From NCBI GenBank assembly GCA_016234625.1, contig JACRBD010000206.1, positions 1 through 32,512 of the forward strand: a stretch of 32,512 nucleotides of DNA. Reading direction: 5' to 3'. Positions 7,693 to 15,992 of this stretch are shown one piece after another (the stretch's first letter is position 1; each line of letters begins with the position of its first letter). A program made the translations under genes and the position numbers. Below the pieces are notes generated by a model. That model was not told the origin of the DNA, did no database searches, and saw only the letters and a list, made by a program, of their open reading frames with translations. Source of the stretch: Caulobacterales bacterium (GTDB lineage Bacteria; Pseudomonadota; Alphaproteobacteria; Caulobacterales; Caulobacteraceae).

Positions 7693-8720
7693 GCGTGTCC
7701 TTCTGGACGGACGTCGTAAACAAACCCTGCTCGGCCGACGGGGCCGGCTCCACGGCCTTCCTCGACGAACTTTGGCAGCAGGGCGGCGTAGGCCGCGATC
7801 AGGGCGGCCACCTCGGGCTCGCCATGGGCGGCGGAGAGGGCGTGCGGGCCGACCACGGCGAAGCCGCGCGCGGCCATGCCCCGCAGCCACAGCCCCTCGA
7901 TCAGGGGTCGACCGAACAGAGGCGTGGGCAGGGAGGGGTCGCCGTCGAGGGCGAACAGATGGTCAGCGCCGGCCAGTTCGGCCAGTCGCAGCACCTCGGC
8001 CTGCAGCTCGGCGCCCAGCACCCGCAGGCGCGGCGCCACCGGGTCGAGGGCCAGCAGCTTGAGGGTCGCGCCGGCCGCCGCCAGTGACGGCGACGACGGC
8101 GCGGGCAGGTCCTCGGGGTCGAGAGCGAAGATCAACTCGATCCTGCCGGTCACCGCCCCGATCGAGCGGCCGTTGGCCAGGGACGAGCCGAATACGGCCA
8201 GGTCCGGCGTCACGCCGCTGAGTCCCTGGGCGCCGGACTCGTGCACCCGGAAGGCGGACACGCCCTCGTCGAAAATCAACACCGCCCCGGCGGTGTCGGC
8301 CGCGCGGCGAACGGCGGCGAGATCGGATGGGTCAGCCCCCAGCGGGTCCACGACGATGGCGGCCAGGTCATCCAGTCCGCCATAGGCGCCCGAGGCCATG
8401 TCCCAGACGGCGGCGCGGCGGCGGCCGGTTGCGCGGCGGGCCGCGTCAATGGCCGCGGGCAAGGCCTGGGACTCTTCGGCGCAGAAGCGAACGACGGGGC
8501 TTCCGGGCAGAAGGGCGGTGAGGGCGGCTTCGACCGAACCCTCGACCGGCGCACCCTCGGCCACTGCGGATTCAACAGAGGGATGGGCGTGACCGAGCAG
8601 CACCGCGCCGCCGGCCATGTCGAAATCGATGCGCTCGTCCCACAGCCGGCAACCGGAGGCGCGCGGACGCGGACCCCCTTTGGGGGCCGGTGGCGAGGGT
8701 ATGAAGGCAGCGCGCCCCAT
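7689..8720 (-). CDS. Class III aminotransferase fold protein without the PLP-binding lysine
   Basis: A 343-residue protein related to glutamate-1-semialdehyde aminomutase and other class III aminotransferases, which are usually 420-450 residues. Recognisable blocks are LWDERIDFDMAGGAVLLGHAHP (residues 26-47), AARRATGR (93-100), VLIFDEGVSAFR (147-158, Asp151 for the PLP ring nitrogen) and PDLAVFGSSLANGRSIGAVTG (172-192). In active relatives the last block reads G-K-x-x-x-x-G, with the lysine 28 residues after the Asp. Here that position is Ser179. The GS/T-E-A phosphate-binding block is also changed, to AEESQA (81-86). It begins the operon leading to the aldo/keto reductase-like and SpsF-like genes. 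The ATG at 8720 is the first available. Probably a non-catalytic or altered-chemistry relative. Confidence 0.8.
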   Translation of the reverse strand: MGRAAFIPSPPAPKGGPRPRASGCRLWDERIDFDMAGGAVLLGHAHPSVESAVAEGAPVEGSVEAALTALLPGSPVVRFCAEESQALPAAIDAARRATGRRRAAVWDMASGAYGGLDDLAAIVVDPLGADPSDLAAVRRAADTAGAVLIFDEGVSAFRVHESGAQGLSGVTPDLAVFGSSLANGRSIGAVTGRIELIFALDPEDLPAPSSPSLAAAGATLKLLALDPVAPRLRVLGAELQAEVLRLAELAGADHLFALDGDPSLPTPLFGRPLIEGLWLRGMAARGFAVVGPHALSAAHGEPEVAALIAAYAALLPKFVEEGRGAGPVGRAGFVYDVRPEGHA

Positions 8721-8823
8721 CGATGTCCCATCCCGGCTTCGTGGTGAAGTCAGCCGTAACCATGCGCGCCAACCCCTTAAGGAAGCGGTATCGAGAGCGT
8801 TTAGCGGGGGTTAATGTCGGCTC

Positions 8824-9828
8824 ATGGACACGCCCCTGCCCGACTGGCCCGACTATGGCCTCGCCGACGACCAGAGACCGGCCCTGCGCAGGGCTTTGAC
8901 GGCGGGCCGACCCGCCGTGCTGGCGACGATCGCGGCGCTTGGTGATGGCGGACCCAGGCCGGTCGGGACACAGATGGTCTTCGCCGAAGGCCTGGTGTCG
9001 GGCTTCCTGTCGGGCGGCTGCGTCGAGGGGGATGTGGCCGGTCACGCGCGAGCTTGCCTGGCGGACGGGGCGCCCCGGCGGCTGGTCTATGGCGAGGGCA
9101 GTCCCTGGCCGGACATCCGCCTGCTGTGCGGCGCGCGGATCGAGATCCTGGTCGAGCGGATCGCGCCGGACGACGCGGCGGCGGCGCAGCTGTTCCGGCT
9201 GATGGACGCCCGGCGGCCGGCGGTGTGGGTGTCGGACGGGGTCCGGCGGGCATGCGGCGAGGCCGTGGATGAGTGGACCGGCGCGCTGATCCGGCGGCAC
9301 GATCCGGTGTGGAAACTGGCGGTGATCGGCGGCGACCCGACGGCCCTGGCCATCGCCCAGCTGGGCGCACAATCGGGATTCGAGACGACGCTGGTGCGGC
9401 CGCGCGGACCGGCGACCCCGCCGCCGCTGGCGCGCGTGGCCTACAGCCGGGACGATCCGGCGGAGGCTTTGGCGGCCGTCGGTCTGGACGCCTGGACAGC
9501 GGTCGCCGTGTGCAGCCACGATCTGGAGATCGATCACGAGGCTCTGGAAGCCGCCTTGCCTTCAGCAGCGCCTTACGTGGGGCTTCTCGGCGCGCGCAAA
9601 CGGCTAGCCGAGCGGCTGGCCCGGTTGCGGGCGGCGGGGGTCGATGAGACGGCGATCAGCAAGCTCCGCGCGCCTATAGGCCTGGACCTGGGCGGCAAGG
9701 CGCCGTGGGAGGTGGCGGTGGCGGCGGTGGGGGAGGTGATTGCGGTGAAGACCTTCTCCCAAGGGGAGAAGGAGGGGCCCGACGCGAAGTGGCGGGAGGA
9801 TGAGGGGTTAGGAACGGTCAGGGATTAG
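8824..9828 (+). CDS. xdhC: XdhC/CoxI-family molybdenum-cofactor chaperone
   Basis: A 334-residue protein of the XdhC/CoxI family, cytoplasmic proteins that bind, sulfurate and insert molybdenum cofactor into xanthine-dehydrogenase-family enzymes. The N-terminal domain has GTQMVF and SGFLSGGCVEGDV (Cys66). The C-terminal Rossmann-type domain has YVGLLGARKRLAERL and the family end motif APIGLDLGGKAPWEVAVAAVGE. A client enzyme is encoded at 13347-15992. The last 25 or so residues (KTFSQGEKEG onward) are encoded by one arm of an intergenic inverted repeat and are unlikely to be part of the ancestral protein. It is divergent from the aminotransferase-like gene across 103 bases. Confidence 0.9.
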   Translation: MDTPLPDWPDYGLADDQRPALRRALTAGRPAVLATIAALGDGGPRPVGTQMVFAEGLVSGFLSGGCVEGDVAGHARACLADGAPRRLVYGEGSPWPDIRLLCGARIEILVERIAPDDAAAAQLFRLMDARRPAVWVSDGVRRACGEAVDEWTGALIRRHDPVWKLAVIGGDPTALAIAQLGAQSGFETTLVRPRGPATPPPLARVAYSRDDPAEALAAVGLDAWTAVAVCSHDLEIDHEALEAALPSAAPYVGLLGARKRLAERLARLRAAGVDETAISKLRAPIGLDLGGKAPWEVAVAAVGEVIAVKTFSQGEKEGPDAKWREDEGLGTVRD

Positions 9829-9900
9829 GCGGCCAGCGCCGTAACCCCTCACCCTCCCATGCTCCGCATGGGCCCCTCCCTCTCCCGCTGGGAGAGGGTT
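9752..9900. repeat. Large inverted repeat between xdhC and moaC, entering xdhC
   Basis: The left arm (9752-9810) and right arm (9842-9900) are imperfect reverse complements. They share AGGGGCCC, a GGGAGG/CCTCCC block and TGAGGGGTTA/TAACCCCTCA. The left arm also begins with its own small palindrome TTCTCCC-AAG-GGGAGAA, and the right arm with GGGAGAGGG ends at the moaC stop codon. The left arm is translated as the xdhC C-terminus. The element sits between two convergent genes and may end transcription from both sides. Confidence 0.8.
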
Positions 9901-10379
9901 CACAGCGTATGCAGCCGCTTCCACTCCCCTGACCGGCCGCCGGTCTTCTCTTCCAGCTGCACGGCGTCGATGACCATGCCTTTGTCGGCGGCTTTCAGCA
10001 TGTCGTAGATGGTCAGGCAGGCGACCGAGACCGCCGTCAGGGCCTCCATCTCGACCCCGGTCGGGCCGGTGGTCTTCACGCGCGCCGTCACCGCCAGCCC
10101 GTCGTCATGCGGCGTCACCGACACCTCGACCTTCGACAGCGCCAGCGGATGGCAGAGCGGGATCAGGTCGGAGGTCCTCTTGGCCGCCATCACCCCGGCG
10201 ATCTCCGCCACGGCGCGGACGTCGCCCTTCTTGCCTTCGCCCGAGACCGCCAGCTCGCGGGTCGCCGCGTCCATGCGGACCAGGCCCGTGGCCACCGCCT
10301 CGCGGGTCGTCGACGGCTTGTCGGAGACATCGACCATGCGGGCCCGGCCCTGGTCGTCGATGTGGGTCAGTTTGGTCAT
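9900..10379 (-). CDS. moaC: Cyclic pyranopterin monophosphate synthase MoaC
   Basis: A 159-residue protein, the standard MoaC length. MoaC converts the 3',8-cyclo-GTP made by MoaA into cyclic pyranopterin monophosphate, the first stable molybdenum-cofactor intermediate. Diagnostic stretches are [14 protein letters not shown] near the start, [14 protein letters not shown] (substrate-binding His), [27 protein letters not shown], and the end EEKTGGRSG. It is the last gene of the moaA-moaD-moaE-moaB-moaC operon; its ATG overlaps the moaB stop by 4 bases. Its TGA at 9902-9900 coincides with the edge of the inverted repeat. Confidence 0.97.
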   Translation of the reverse strand: MTKLTHIDDQGRARMVDVSDKPSTTREAVATGLVRMDAATRELAVSGEGKKGDVRAVAEIAGVMAAKRTSDLIPLCHPLALSKVEVSVTPHDDGLAVTARVKTTGPTGVEMEALTAVSVACLTIYDMLKAADKGMVIDAVQLEEKTGGRSGEWKRLHTL

Positions 10380-10927
10380 TGCTCGAAGAGCCTCGGCATC
10401 AGCTCGACCATGTTGCAGGGTCGGTGGCGGCTGTCGAGCTGGGCGGCGATGACCTTGTCCCAGCCGTCCCGGACCGCGCCGTTGGAGCCCGGCAGGCAGA
10501 AGACGAACACGCCCTTCACCAGCCCGGCCAGGGCCCGCGACTGTAACGTGGAGAGGCCCACCGACTGGTAGCTGACCAGGTGGAAGATCACCGAGAAGCC
10601 GTCGATCTCCTTGTCGAACAGCGGGCGCACGGCCTCGGGCGGCCCAGCCCGGCCGGTCAGGCCGGTGCCGCCGGTGGTGACGATGGCGTCCACTGTGCCG
10701 GAGGCGACCCAGGCCTCGATCTGCTGGCGGATCTGGGCCACGTCGTCATGGACCATCCGCTTGTCGGCCAGTTCGTGGCCGGCGCTCCTGACCCGCTCGG
10801 CCAGCAGGTGGCCGGAGGTGTCGCTCTCTTCGTCGCGGGTGTCGGAGACGGTCAGCACGGCCACGCGCACGGCCTGGATCGTCAGGCTCTCGTCGATCTT
10901 GCCGCCGATGGGGAAGGGCGAGGTCAT
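10376..10927 (-). CDS. moaB: Molybdopterin adenylyltransferase, MoaB type
   Basis: A 183-residue protein of the MoaB/MogA family, which adenylylates molybdopterin before molybdate insertion. It shows [10 protein letters not shown], the substrate-binding [10 protein letters not shown] loop, the [15 protein letters not shown] stretch and [23 protein letters not shown]. The C-terminal [11 protein letters not shown] matches MoaB rather than MogA. In E. coli MoaB appears inactive, but in bacteria without MogA the MoaB form does the work; no mogA is seen here. It starts directly after the moaE stop with no gap. Confidence 0.95.
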   Translation of the reverse strand: MTSPFPIGGKIDESLTIQAVRVAVLTVSDTRDEESDTSGHLLAERVRSAGHELADKRMVHDDVAQIRQQIEAWVASGTVDAIVTTGGTGLTGRAGPPEAVRPLFDKEIDGFSVIFHLVSYQSVGLSTLQSRALAGLVKGVFVFCLPGSNGAVRDGWDKVIAAQLDSRHRPCNMVELMPRLFEQ

Positions 10928-11374
10928 TCAGGTCTCCCAGCGCTGCGCGTCTGTCCGGTCACGATCGGTCGGCTCGATCCAGCGGTCGCCGTCCGGGCCG
11001 TGCTCCTTCTTCCAGAAGGGGGCGCGGCTCTTGAGGTAATCCATCAGATGGTCGCAGGCCTCGAAGGCTTCCCGGCGGTGACGACTCGCGGTGGCCACGA
11101 AGACCACCGGCTCGCCCGGGGCGATCTTCCCGACCCGGTGGACCACCAGCCAGCCCTGCAGACCCCACCGTTCCGCCGCCGCCGCGCCGATGCGGGCTAT
11201 CTCGGCGTCGGTGAAACCCGGATAGGCTTCCAGCTCCAGCGTCGTGGTCGCCCCGGCCTCGGCCCGGGCGATGCCGGTGAAGCTGGCGACCGCCCCGGTC
11301 TCGGTGCGGCCGGCCGCGAAGGCGGTCAGCAGGCCGCCCGGCTCGAAGGGCTCGCTCTGCAGTTGGACACTCAT
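10928..11374 (-). CDS. moaE: Molybdopterin synthase catalytic subunit MoaE
   Basis: A 148-residue MoaE, the large subunit that transfers sulfur from MoaD thiocarboxylate to cyclic pyranopterin monophosphate to form molybdopterin. Typical features are GAVASFTGIAR near residues 27-37, LELEAYPGF, the HRVGKIAPGE loop, VFVATASRHRREAFEACDHLMDYLKSRAPFWKKE and a C-terminal RWIEP. The catalytic lysines lie in the KSRAPFWKKE block. Its ATG overlaps the end of moaD by 4 bases, which should help make the two subunits together. Confidence 0.97.
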   Translation of the reverse strand: MSVQLQSEPFEPGGLLTAFAAGRTETGAVASFTGIARAEAGATTTLELEAYPGFTDAEIARIGAAAAERWGLQGWLVVHRVGKIAPGEPVVFVATASRHRREAFEACDHLMDYLKSRAPFWKKEHGPDGDRWIEPTDRDRTDAQRWET

Positions 11375-11610
11375 CCGCCGCTCATCGGCGGGAGGAAGGC
11401 GACCTCCGAGGTCGCCGTCAGGGGGGCGTCGCCGCGAACGATGACCTTGTCGACCGCCGCCTGGACGCCCGGGCCGGCGAGCGCCTCGCCCAGCGCCGAA
11501 TCCGTCGCGGTCAGGGTGTCGCGCAGGGCGTGGAGGCTGGTCGCCTCGATCTCCGCGTCCCGCCAGCCGGCGACGTCGGCGAGGCGGCCAAACAGCAGCA
11601 CCTTCGCCAT
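11371..11610 (-). CDS. moaD: Molybdopterin synthase sulfur carrier subunit MoaD
   Basis: A 79-residue ubiquitin-like protein ending in the required Gly-Gly (PPMSGG). The terminal Gly is adenylylated and thiocarboxylated to carry sulfur to MoaE. The start MAKVLLFGRLADVAG is typical of MoaD, and VAFLPPMSGG is the conserved end. The ATG at 11610 is preferred over an in-frame start at 11787 because the longer form overlaps moaA and adds no conserved sequence. It lies one base after the moaA stop. Confidence 0.95.
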   Translation of the reverse strand: MAKVLLFGRLADVAGWRDAEIEATSLHALRDTLTATDSALGEALAGPGVQAAVDKVIVRGDAPLTATSEVAFLPPMSGG

Positions 11611-11611
11611 C

Positions 11612-12625
11612 TCAGCCGCCCGTGGTCGACATGTGTCGGCGGGTGGCCGGCGCTTCGCCGCGGCCGATGTGGAAGTCGTGGCCCTGGGGCTTGGCGTCCA
11701 CGGCGTGGCGGATGGCGTCGACCAGGTCCTCGTCGCTGGCCCCCGCCCGCAGCACGGCCCGCAGATCAGAGGCGTCCTCGCGGCCAAGGCAGGTGTGCAG
11801 GGTGCCGGTGCAGGTCAGCCGCACCCGGTTGCAGGCCTCGCAGAAATTGTGGCTCAGCGGGGTGATCAGCCCGAGGCGGCCGCCGGTCTCCTCGACCCGC
11901 ACGTAGCGGGCCGGGCCCCCGGTGTTCAGCGGCAGGTCGGTCAGGGTCCAGTAGCTGGAAAGCTCGCGGCGCACCTGCTCCAGCGACAGGAACTGGTCGG
12001 TGCGATCGGCCTCGACCTCGCCCAGGGGCATGGTCTCGATCAGGGTCATGTCCAGACCCCGGCCGTGGGCCCACTGGATCAGCTCGGGGATCTCGGCGGC
12101 ATTGTCCCGGGCCAGGGCCACGGCGTTGATCTTGACCGCGATGCCGGCCGCCTGGGCCGCCTCGATGCCGGCGATCACCTTGCCGATGTCGCCGCCGCGC
12201 GTGAGGGTGCGGAACAGATCGGGCTTCAGAGTGTCCATCGACACATTGATGCGCTTGACGCCCAGCCGCGCCAGGTCAGCGGCGAACACGGCCAGCTGGG
12301 TGCCGTTGGTGGTCAGGGTCAGCTCGTCCAGGGCCTTGGACGCCAAATGCCGCGACAGGTTTTCGACCAGGCTCATGAAGCCCTTGCGCACCAGCGGCTC
12401 GCCGCCGGTCAGCCGCAGCTTGCGCACGCCCAGGCCGATGAAGGCGCTTGAGATCCGGTCCAGCTCCTCAAGGGTCAGGACTTCCGCCTTGGGCAGGAAG
12501 ACCATCTTCTCGGCCATGCAGTAGACACAGCGCAGGTCGCAGCGGTCGGTCACCGAGACCCGCAGATAGGTCACGGCGCGGCCAAAGCCGTCGATCAGGG
12601 CGGGACGGGCGGTCGGATGCGTCAT
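11612..12625 (-). CDS. moaA: GTP 3',8-cyclase MoaA (radical SAM)
   Basis: A 337-residue radical-SAM enzyme, the usual length, that starts molybdenum-cofactor synthesis by cyclising GTP. The N-terminal cluster motif is [11 protein letters not shown] (C-x3-C-x2-C), followed by [13 protein letters not shown], which binds SAM. The C-terminal cluster cysteines occur in [19 protein letters not shown]. The protein ends in STTGG; a C-terminal Gly-Gly is needed for MoaA activity. First gene of the moa operon. It is divergent from the mocA-like gene with only 29 bases between the starts and no clear ribosome site. Confidence 0.97.
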   Translation of the reverse strand: MTHPTARPALIDGFGRAVTYLRVSVTDRCDLRCVYCMAEKMVFLPKAEVLTLEELDRISSAFIGLGVRKLRLTGGEPLVRKGFMSLVENLSRHLASKALDELTLTTNGTQLAVFAADLARLGVKRINVSMDTLKPDLFRTLTRGGDIGKVIAGIEAAQAAGIAVKINAVALARDNAAEIPELIQWAHGRGLDMTLIETMPLGEVEADRTDQFLSLEQVRRELSSYWTLTDLPLNTGGPARYVRVEETGGRLGLITPLSHNFCEACNRVRLTCTGTLHTCLGREDASDLRAVLRAGASDEDLVDAIRHAVDAKPQGHDFHIGRGEAPATRRHMSTTGG

Positions 12626-12654
12626 ACGCTTACTAGAATAGGGCGGAGACGGGC

Positions 12655-13239
12655 GTGAAGACAGGGCCTCTGGAAGCGATTGTGTTGGCGGCCGGGATGG
12701 GAAGTCGTTTCGGCGGCGGCAAGATGACCGCGCCCTGGGGTGACGGCCTGCTGCTGGACGCGGCCCTGGCCGCCGCCTTCGCCGCCCCGGCGCGGTCCGT
12801 GACCGTGGTCTGGGGGGCTGATGTGGCTGTGCTGGAGGCCGCCAGCCGCTATGCCGATAAGACGGGTCAGGACGACCGGCTGCACCTGGCGCGCAATCTT
12901 CAGTATACGGAGGGCATGGGAGCTTCGCTACGAACCGGGATCAGCTCGCTGCCGCCGGACGCCGCCGGCGCCTTCGTCTTCCTGGGCGATATGCCGCGCA
13001 TCCCGCATGACATGGCGCCGAAGCTGGCCGGGGCGCTGGCGGACGGCACGCGGGCGGCGGCGCCGGTTTGCGGCGACAAGCGCGGCCATCCGGTGCTGTT
13101 CTCGGCGGAACTGTTCCCCGCCCTCAAGTCGCTGGCGGGAGACCGCGGCGCGGGCTGGCTGCTGAACGCCATGACCCACGGCCTGACGCTCATCCCGACC
13201 GAGGACGGGGGCGTGTTGTTTGATGTGGATGAGCGGTGA
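12655..13239 (+). CDS. mocA: MocA-like molybdopterin cytidylyltransferase
   Basis: A 194-residue nucleotidyltransferase with a GTG start. The motif [13 protein letters not shown] near residues 11-23 is the nucleotide-binding signature of the MobA/MocA family, and [11 protein letters not shown] carries the metal-binding Asp. The [12 protein letters not shown] stretch fits the MocA branch, which adds CMP to molybdopterin for xanthine-dehydrogenase-family enzymes, rather than the MobA branch. The adjacent two-subunit molybdo-hydroxylase and nearby xdhC support this. A separate MobA is encoded at 27432-27992. The MocA call is by motif and context; a general sugar nucleotidyltransferase is less likely. 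Confidence 0.83.
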   Translation: MKTGPLEAIVLAAGMGSRFGGGKMTAPWGDGLLLDAALAAAFAAPARSVTVVWGADVAVLEAASRYADKTGQDDRLHLARNLQYTEGMGASLRTGISSLPPDAAGAFVFLGDMPRIPHDMAPKLAGALADGTRAAAPVCGDKRGHPVLFSAELFPALKSLAGDRGAGWLLNAMTHGLTLIPTEDGGVLFDVDER

Positions 13240-13244
13240 GCGCC

Positions 13245-13343
13245 GGGGACTGGCTTTCCTGTCCCTTGGGACTGGATAGCCTGTCCCCCGCGCGGTGACA
13301 GGGACAGGATAAGCAGTCCCGAGGGACAGCTAATCCTGTCCCC
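13245..13343. repeat. Fourfold palindromic repeat between mocA-like gene and molybdo-hydroxylase
   Basis: Arms 13245-13287 and 13301-13343 are reverse complements at 35 of 43 positions, around a 13-base loop. Each arm holds two near-copies of a unit of about 20 bases of the form GGGAC(T/A)G ... C(T/A)GTCCC, itself a palindrome, so there are four units in 99 bases. The layout resembles REP/BIME elements mobilised by REP-associated transposases. It fills the gap between two convergent genes and ends just before the stop codon at 13347. Confidence 0.82.
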
Positions 13344-13346
13344 GGA

Positions 13347-15509
13347 CTACACCGACCGCACGAACGGCAGCCGGTAGGTCGCCGGCTCTCCCGCCCCGAG
13401 CAGGGCGTTGGCCACGGCCGGGCCGATCACCGGGGTGCCGGGCTCGCCCACGCCGGACGGCGCGGCGCCGGACGGCAGGATATACGTCTCCACCGTTGGC
13501 GATTCGTTCATCCGCAGCACGCGGTAGCCGTCGAAATTGGTCTGCTGCACCGCGCCGTCCTTGAGCGTCACCTCGCCATAGAGAGCGGCCGACAGGCCAT
13601 AGCAGGTGCCCCCCTCCATCTGGGCCGCCACCTGGTCGGGCGCGATCGCGGTGCCGCAGTCAATGGCCGTGACCACGCGGCGGACCCGGGGCTCGGCGCC
13701 CGACAGGTCCACATCGGCGATCTGGGCGACCACCGAGCCGAACGACTCGTGCACCGCCAGGCCGCGCGACACGCCGGCCGGCGCGGGGCCGGCCTTGGCG
13801 ATGGCCAGGTCCATCACAGCCAGGTGCCGCTTGGCCCCGGCCCGGGTGTAGAGCGTGCGGCGATACTCCGTGGGGTCCTTGCCGGCCCGACGGGCCAGCT
13901 GGTCGATGGTGTGCTCCATGACGTAGGCGGTGTGGGTCGCGCCCACCGAACGCCACCACAGGACCGGCACGCCTACGTCCGGCAGGGCCAGCTGGGCGTC
14001 GACGATCGGCGTCGCCTTCAGATAGGGCGAGCCGAGCGCGCCCTCGACCGCGGTGGCGTCAAGGTCGCCCTTCTGCGGCATGGGCGAGCCCTTCATCAGG
14101 GTCTGGGTGACCACCCGGTGGCGCCAGACGGCCGGATAGCCGTCCTTGTCCAGGGTGATCCTGACGTTGTGGTGGGTGATCGGCCGGAAGTAGCCGGCCC
14201 GCATGTCGTCCTCGCGGGTCCAGACCAGCTTCACCGGCCGGCCCTTGCCGACCTTCTTGGCGATGTGGACGCACTCGGCCGAATAGTCGGACTGGAAATT
14301 GCCGCGCCGGCCGAACGAGCCGCCGGCGAACAGGGTCTCGATCTTCACCGCGCCGGGCAGGGTGCCGACGATCTTGGCGGCGTTGAGCTGGTCGATGGTC
14401 GGAATCTGCGAGCCGAAGCTCATGCTCACGCTGTTGCCCTTGACCCGGGCCACGGCGTTCATCGGCTCCATGGTGGCGTGGGCGAGGTAGGGGAAGTCGT
14501 AGGTCGCCTCGAAGGTCTCGCCGTCAGCGTTGCTGGCGTCGCCCTTGGAATCGAAGGGAACCCACTTCAGACCCTTGGGACCCTTGCCGGCGCCGGCGGC
14601 CTGGAACTCGGCCATGATCTGGTCGGAGCTGCGCCTTTCGACCTTGGCGTTGTCCCACTCGACCTTCAGGGCGTCGCGGCCCTTCTGGGCGGCCCAGGTG
14701 GTGTTGGCCACCACCGCGACCCCGGTGGGGATCTGGTAGACCTCAACTACGCCCGGGACTTTCCTGGCCGCCGTGTCGTCGAAGCTCTTCACCTTGGCGC
14801 CAAACGCCGGGGCGTGGGCAACCATGGCCACCAGCATGTCCGGCTCCTGGATATCCATGGTGAAGCGGGCCTGGCCGGTGCTCTTGGCCAGGCTATCCTT
14901 GCGGCGCACCCGGCTGGTGCCGATCAGGGTGAAGGACTTCGGGTCCTTCAGCACCGGGCTTTCCGGCGGCTTGACCCTGGCCGCGTCGGCCAGCAGGTCG
15001 CCGAAGCCGGCGGACTTGCCGCTTTTGTGGCTGAGAACGCTGTCCCTGACGGTGATTTCGGCGGCCGGGACGTTCCACTTGTCGGCGGCGGCCTGGACGA
15101 ACATCGCCCGGGCGCCGGCGCCGGCCTTGCGCAGCTGCTCCCAGCTGTTGGAGATGGCCGAGGAGCCGCCAGTGCCCTGCGCGCCCATGCCGAGGTTGGC
15201 GTAGAGCTTGGCGTTGGCAGGAGCCTGCTCGACCAGCACCCGCGACCAGTCAGCGTCCAGCTCCTCGGCGACGATGGCCGAGAGGCCGGCATGGTTGCCC
15301 TGGCCGAATTCAATATGTTTGGAGATCACCGTCACCGCCCCGTCGGCGGCGATCTTGATGAAGGGCCCGAAGGCGCCGATCTCCGTCTTGGCGCCGGCGC
15401 TGAGCAGGTCGGCCGGCGAGCAGCCGACCACCAGGGCGCCGCCCACCAGGGTCGCGCCGACCACCAGGTCGCGGCGGGAGGGTTCAATCGTCTTGCTGTG
15501 CGCGTTCAT
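13347..15509 (-). CDS. Molybdopterin-binding subunit of a xanthine-dehydrogenase-family oxidoreductase (IorB/aldehyde dehydrogenase type)
   Basis: A 720-residue large subunit of a two-component molybdo-hydroxylase like isoquinoline 1-oxidoreductase beta or membrane aldehyde dehydrogenases. The N-terminus has a twin-arginine signal (PSRRDLVVGATLVGG) that ends in VVGC, so Cys30 may also be a lipid anchor. Conserved stretches include HIEFGQGNHAGLSAIVAEELDADW, GGSFGRRG, WWRSVGATHTAYVMEHTIDQLA and the C-terminal GVGEPGTPVIGPAVANAL, where the Glu is the catalytic base. It partners with the Fe-S subunit at 15522-15992, 12 bases upstream. Export as a folded complex to the periplasm is expected. Substrate (aldehyde or N-heterocycle) cannot be told. 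Confidence 0.92.
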   Translation of the reverse strand: MNAHSKTIEPSRRDLVVGATLVGGALVVGCSPADLLSAGAKTEIGAFGPFIKIAADGAVTVISKHIEFGQGNHAGLSAIVAEELDADWSRVLVEQAPANAKLYANLGMGAQGTGGSSAISNSWEQLRKAGAGARAMFVQAAADKWNVPAAEITVRDSVLSHKSGKSAGFGDLLADAARVKPPESPVLKDPKSFTLIGTSRVRRKDSLAKSTGQARFTMDIQEPDMLVAMVAHAPAFGAKVKSFDDTAARKVPGVVEVYQIPTGVAVVANTTWAAQKGRDALKVEWDNAKVERRSSDQIMAEFQAAGAGKGPKGLKWVPFDSKGDASNADGETFEATYDFPYLAHATMEPMNAVARVKGNSVSMSFGSQIPTIDQLNAAKIVGTLPGAVKIETLFAGGSFGRRGNFQSDYSAECVHIAKKVGKGRPVKLVWTREDDMRAGYFRPITHHNVRITLDKDGYPAVWRHRVVTQTLMKGSPMPQKGDLDATAVEGALGSPYLKATPIVDAQLALPDVGVPVLWWRSVGATHTAYVMEHTIDQLARRAGKDPTEYRRTLYTRAGAKRHLAVMDLAIAKAGPAPAGVSRGLAVHESFGSVVAQIADVDLSGAEPRVRRVVTAIDCGTAIAPDQVAAQMEGGTCYGLSAALYGEVTLKDGAVQQTNFDGYRVLRMNESPTVETYILPSGAAPSGVGEPGTPVIGPAVANALLGAGEPATYRLPFVRSV

Positions 15510-15521
15510 GATCGCTCTCCC

Positions 15522-15992
15522 CTACGCCTTGGCCGGCAGGGCCGCGGCGATGCCGGCCGCGTCCTTGATGGCCGCGCGGATGCGCTGGTAGGCGCCGCAG
15601 CGACAGATGTTGCCGCTCATGGCCGCGTCGATGTCCGCGTCAGTCGGGCGCTTCTTTTCAGCCAGCAGGGCGGCGGCGCTCATGATCTGGCCGGACTGGC
15701 AGTAGCCGCACTGCGGCACGTCGGCCTTGACCCAGGCCTGCTGCACCGGGTGGTGGCCGCCCAAGCCCTCGATCGTCGTGATCTTCATGCCCGCGACAGC
15801 GCTGACCGGGGTCTGGCAGGCCCGCGTCGGCTGGCCGCCCACATGCACCGTGCAGGCCCCGCATTGGGCGATGCCGCAACCGTACTTGGTTCCGGTCAGG
15901 CCCAGCTCGTCCCGCAGGACCCAGAGCAAGGGGGTGTCGTCCGCCGCGTTCACGCTGACGGATTTGCCGTTGATTTCGAGCGCTATGGCCAT
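15522..15992 (-). CDS. 2Fe-2S subunit of the molybdo-hydroxylase (IorA type)
   Basis: A 156-residue protein with two [2Fe-2S] domains. The plant-ferredoxin type uses Cys39, 44, 47 and 59 ([14 protein letters not shown] ... ACQ). The alpha-helical domain uses Cys95, 98, 130 and 132 (QCGYCQSGQ ... ICRCGAY). It passes electrons from the molybdenum site of the partner subunit. It has no signal of its own and would travel with the twin-arginine partner. ATG 15992 is preferred; an earlier in-frame start at 16130 gives an unlikely basic extension running into a repeat. Eight cysteines are all present. Confidence 0.94.
   Translation of the reverse strand: MAIALEINGKSVSVNAADDTPLLWVLRDELGLTGTKYGCGIAQCGACTVHVGGQPTRACQTPVSAVAGMKITTIEGLGGHHPVQQAWVKADVPQCGYCQSGQIMSAAALLAEKKRPTDADIDAAMSGNICRCGAYQRIRAAIKDAAGIAAALPAKA

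Noticed and set aside
8801..8814. TTAG-N6-TTAA upstream of xdhC, considered as a CtrA-like site
   Set aside because: The half-sites are separated by 6 bases, not the 7 of the known full site, and the first half-site is not TTAA.
13240..13346. The repeated GGGAC...GTCCC units, considered as a CRISPR array
   Set aside because: The units are imperfect palindromes arranged as an inverted pair with no equal-length unique spacers, so they fit a REP-type element instead.
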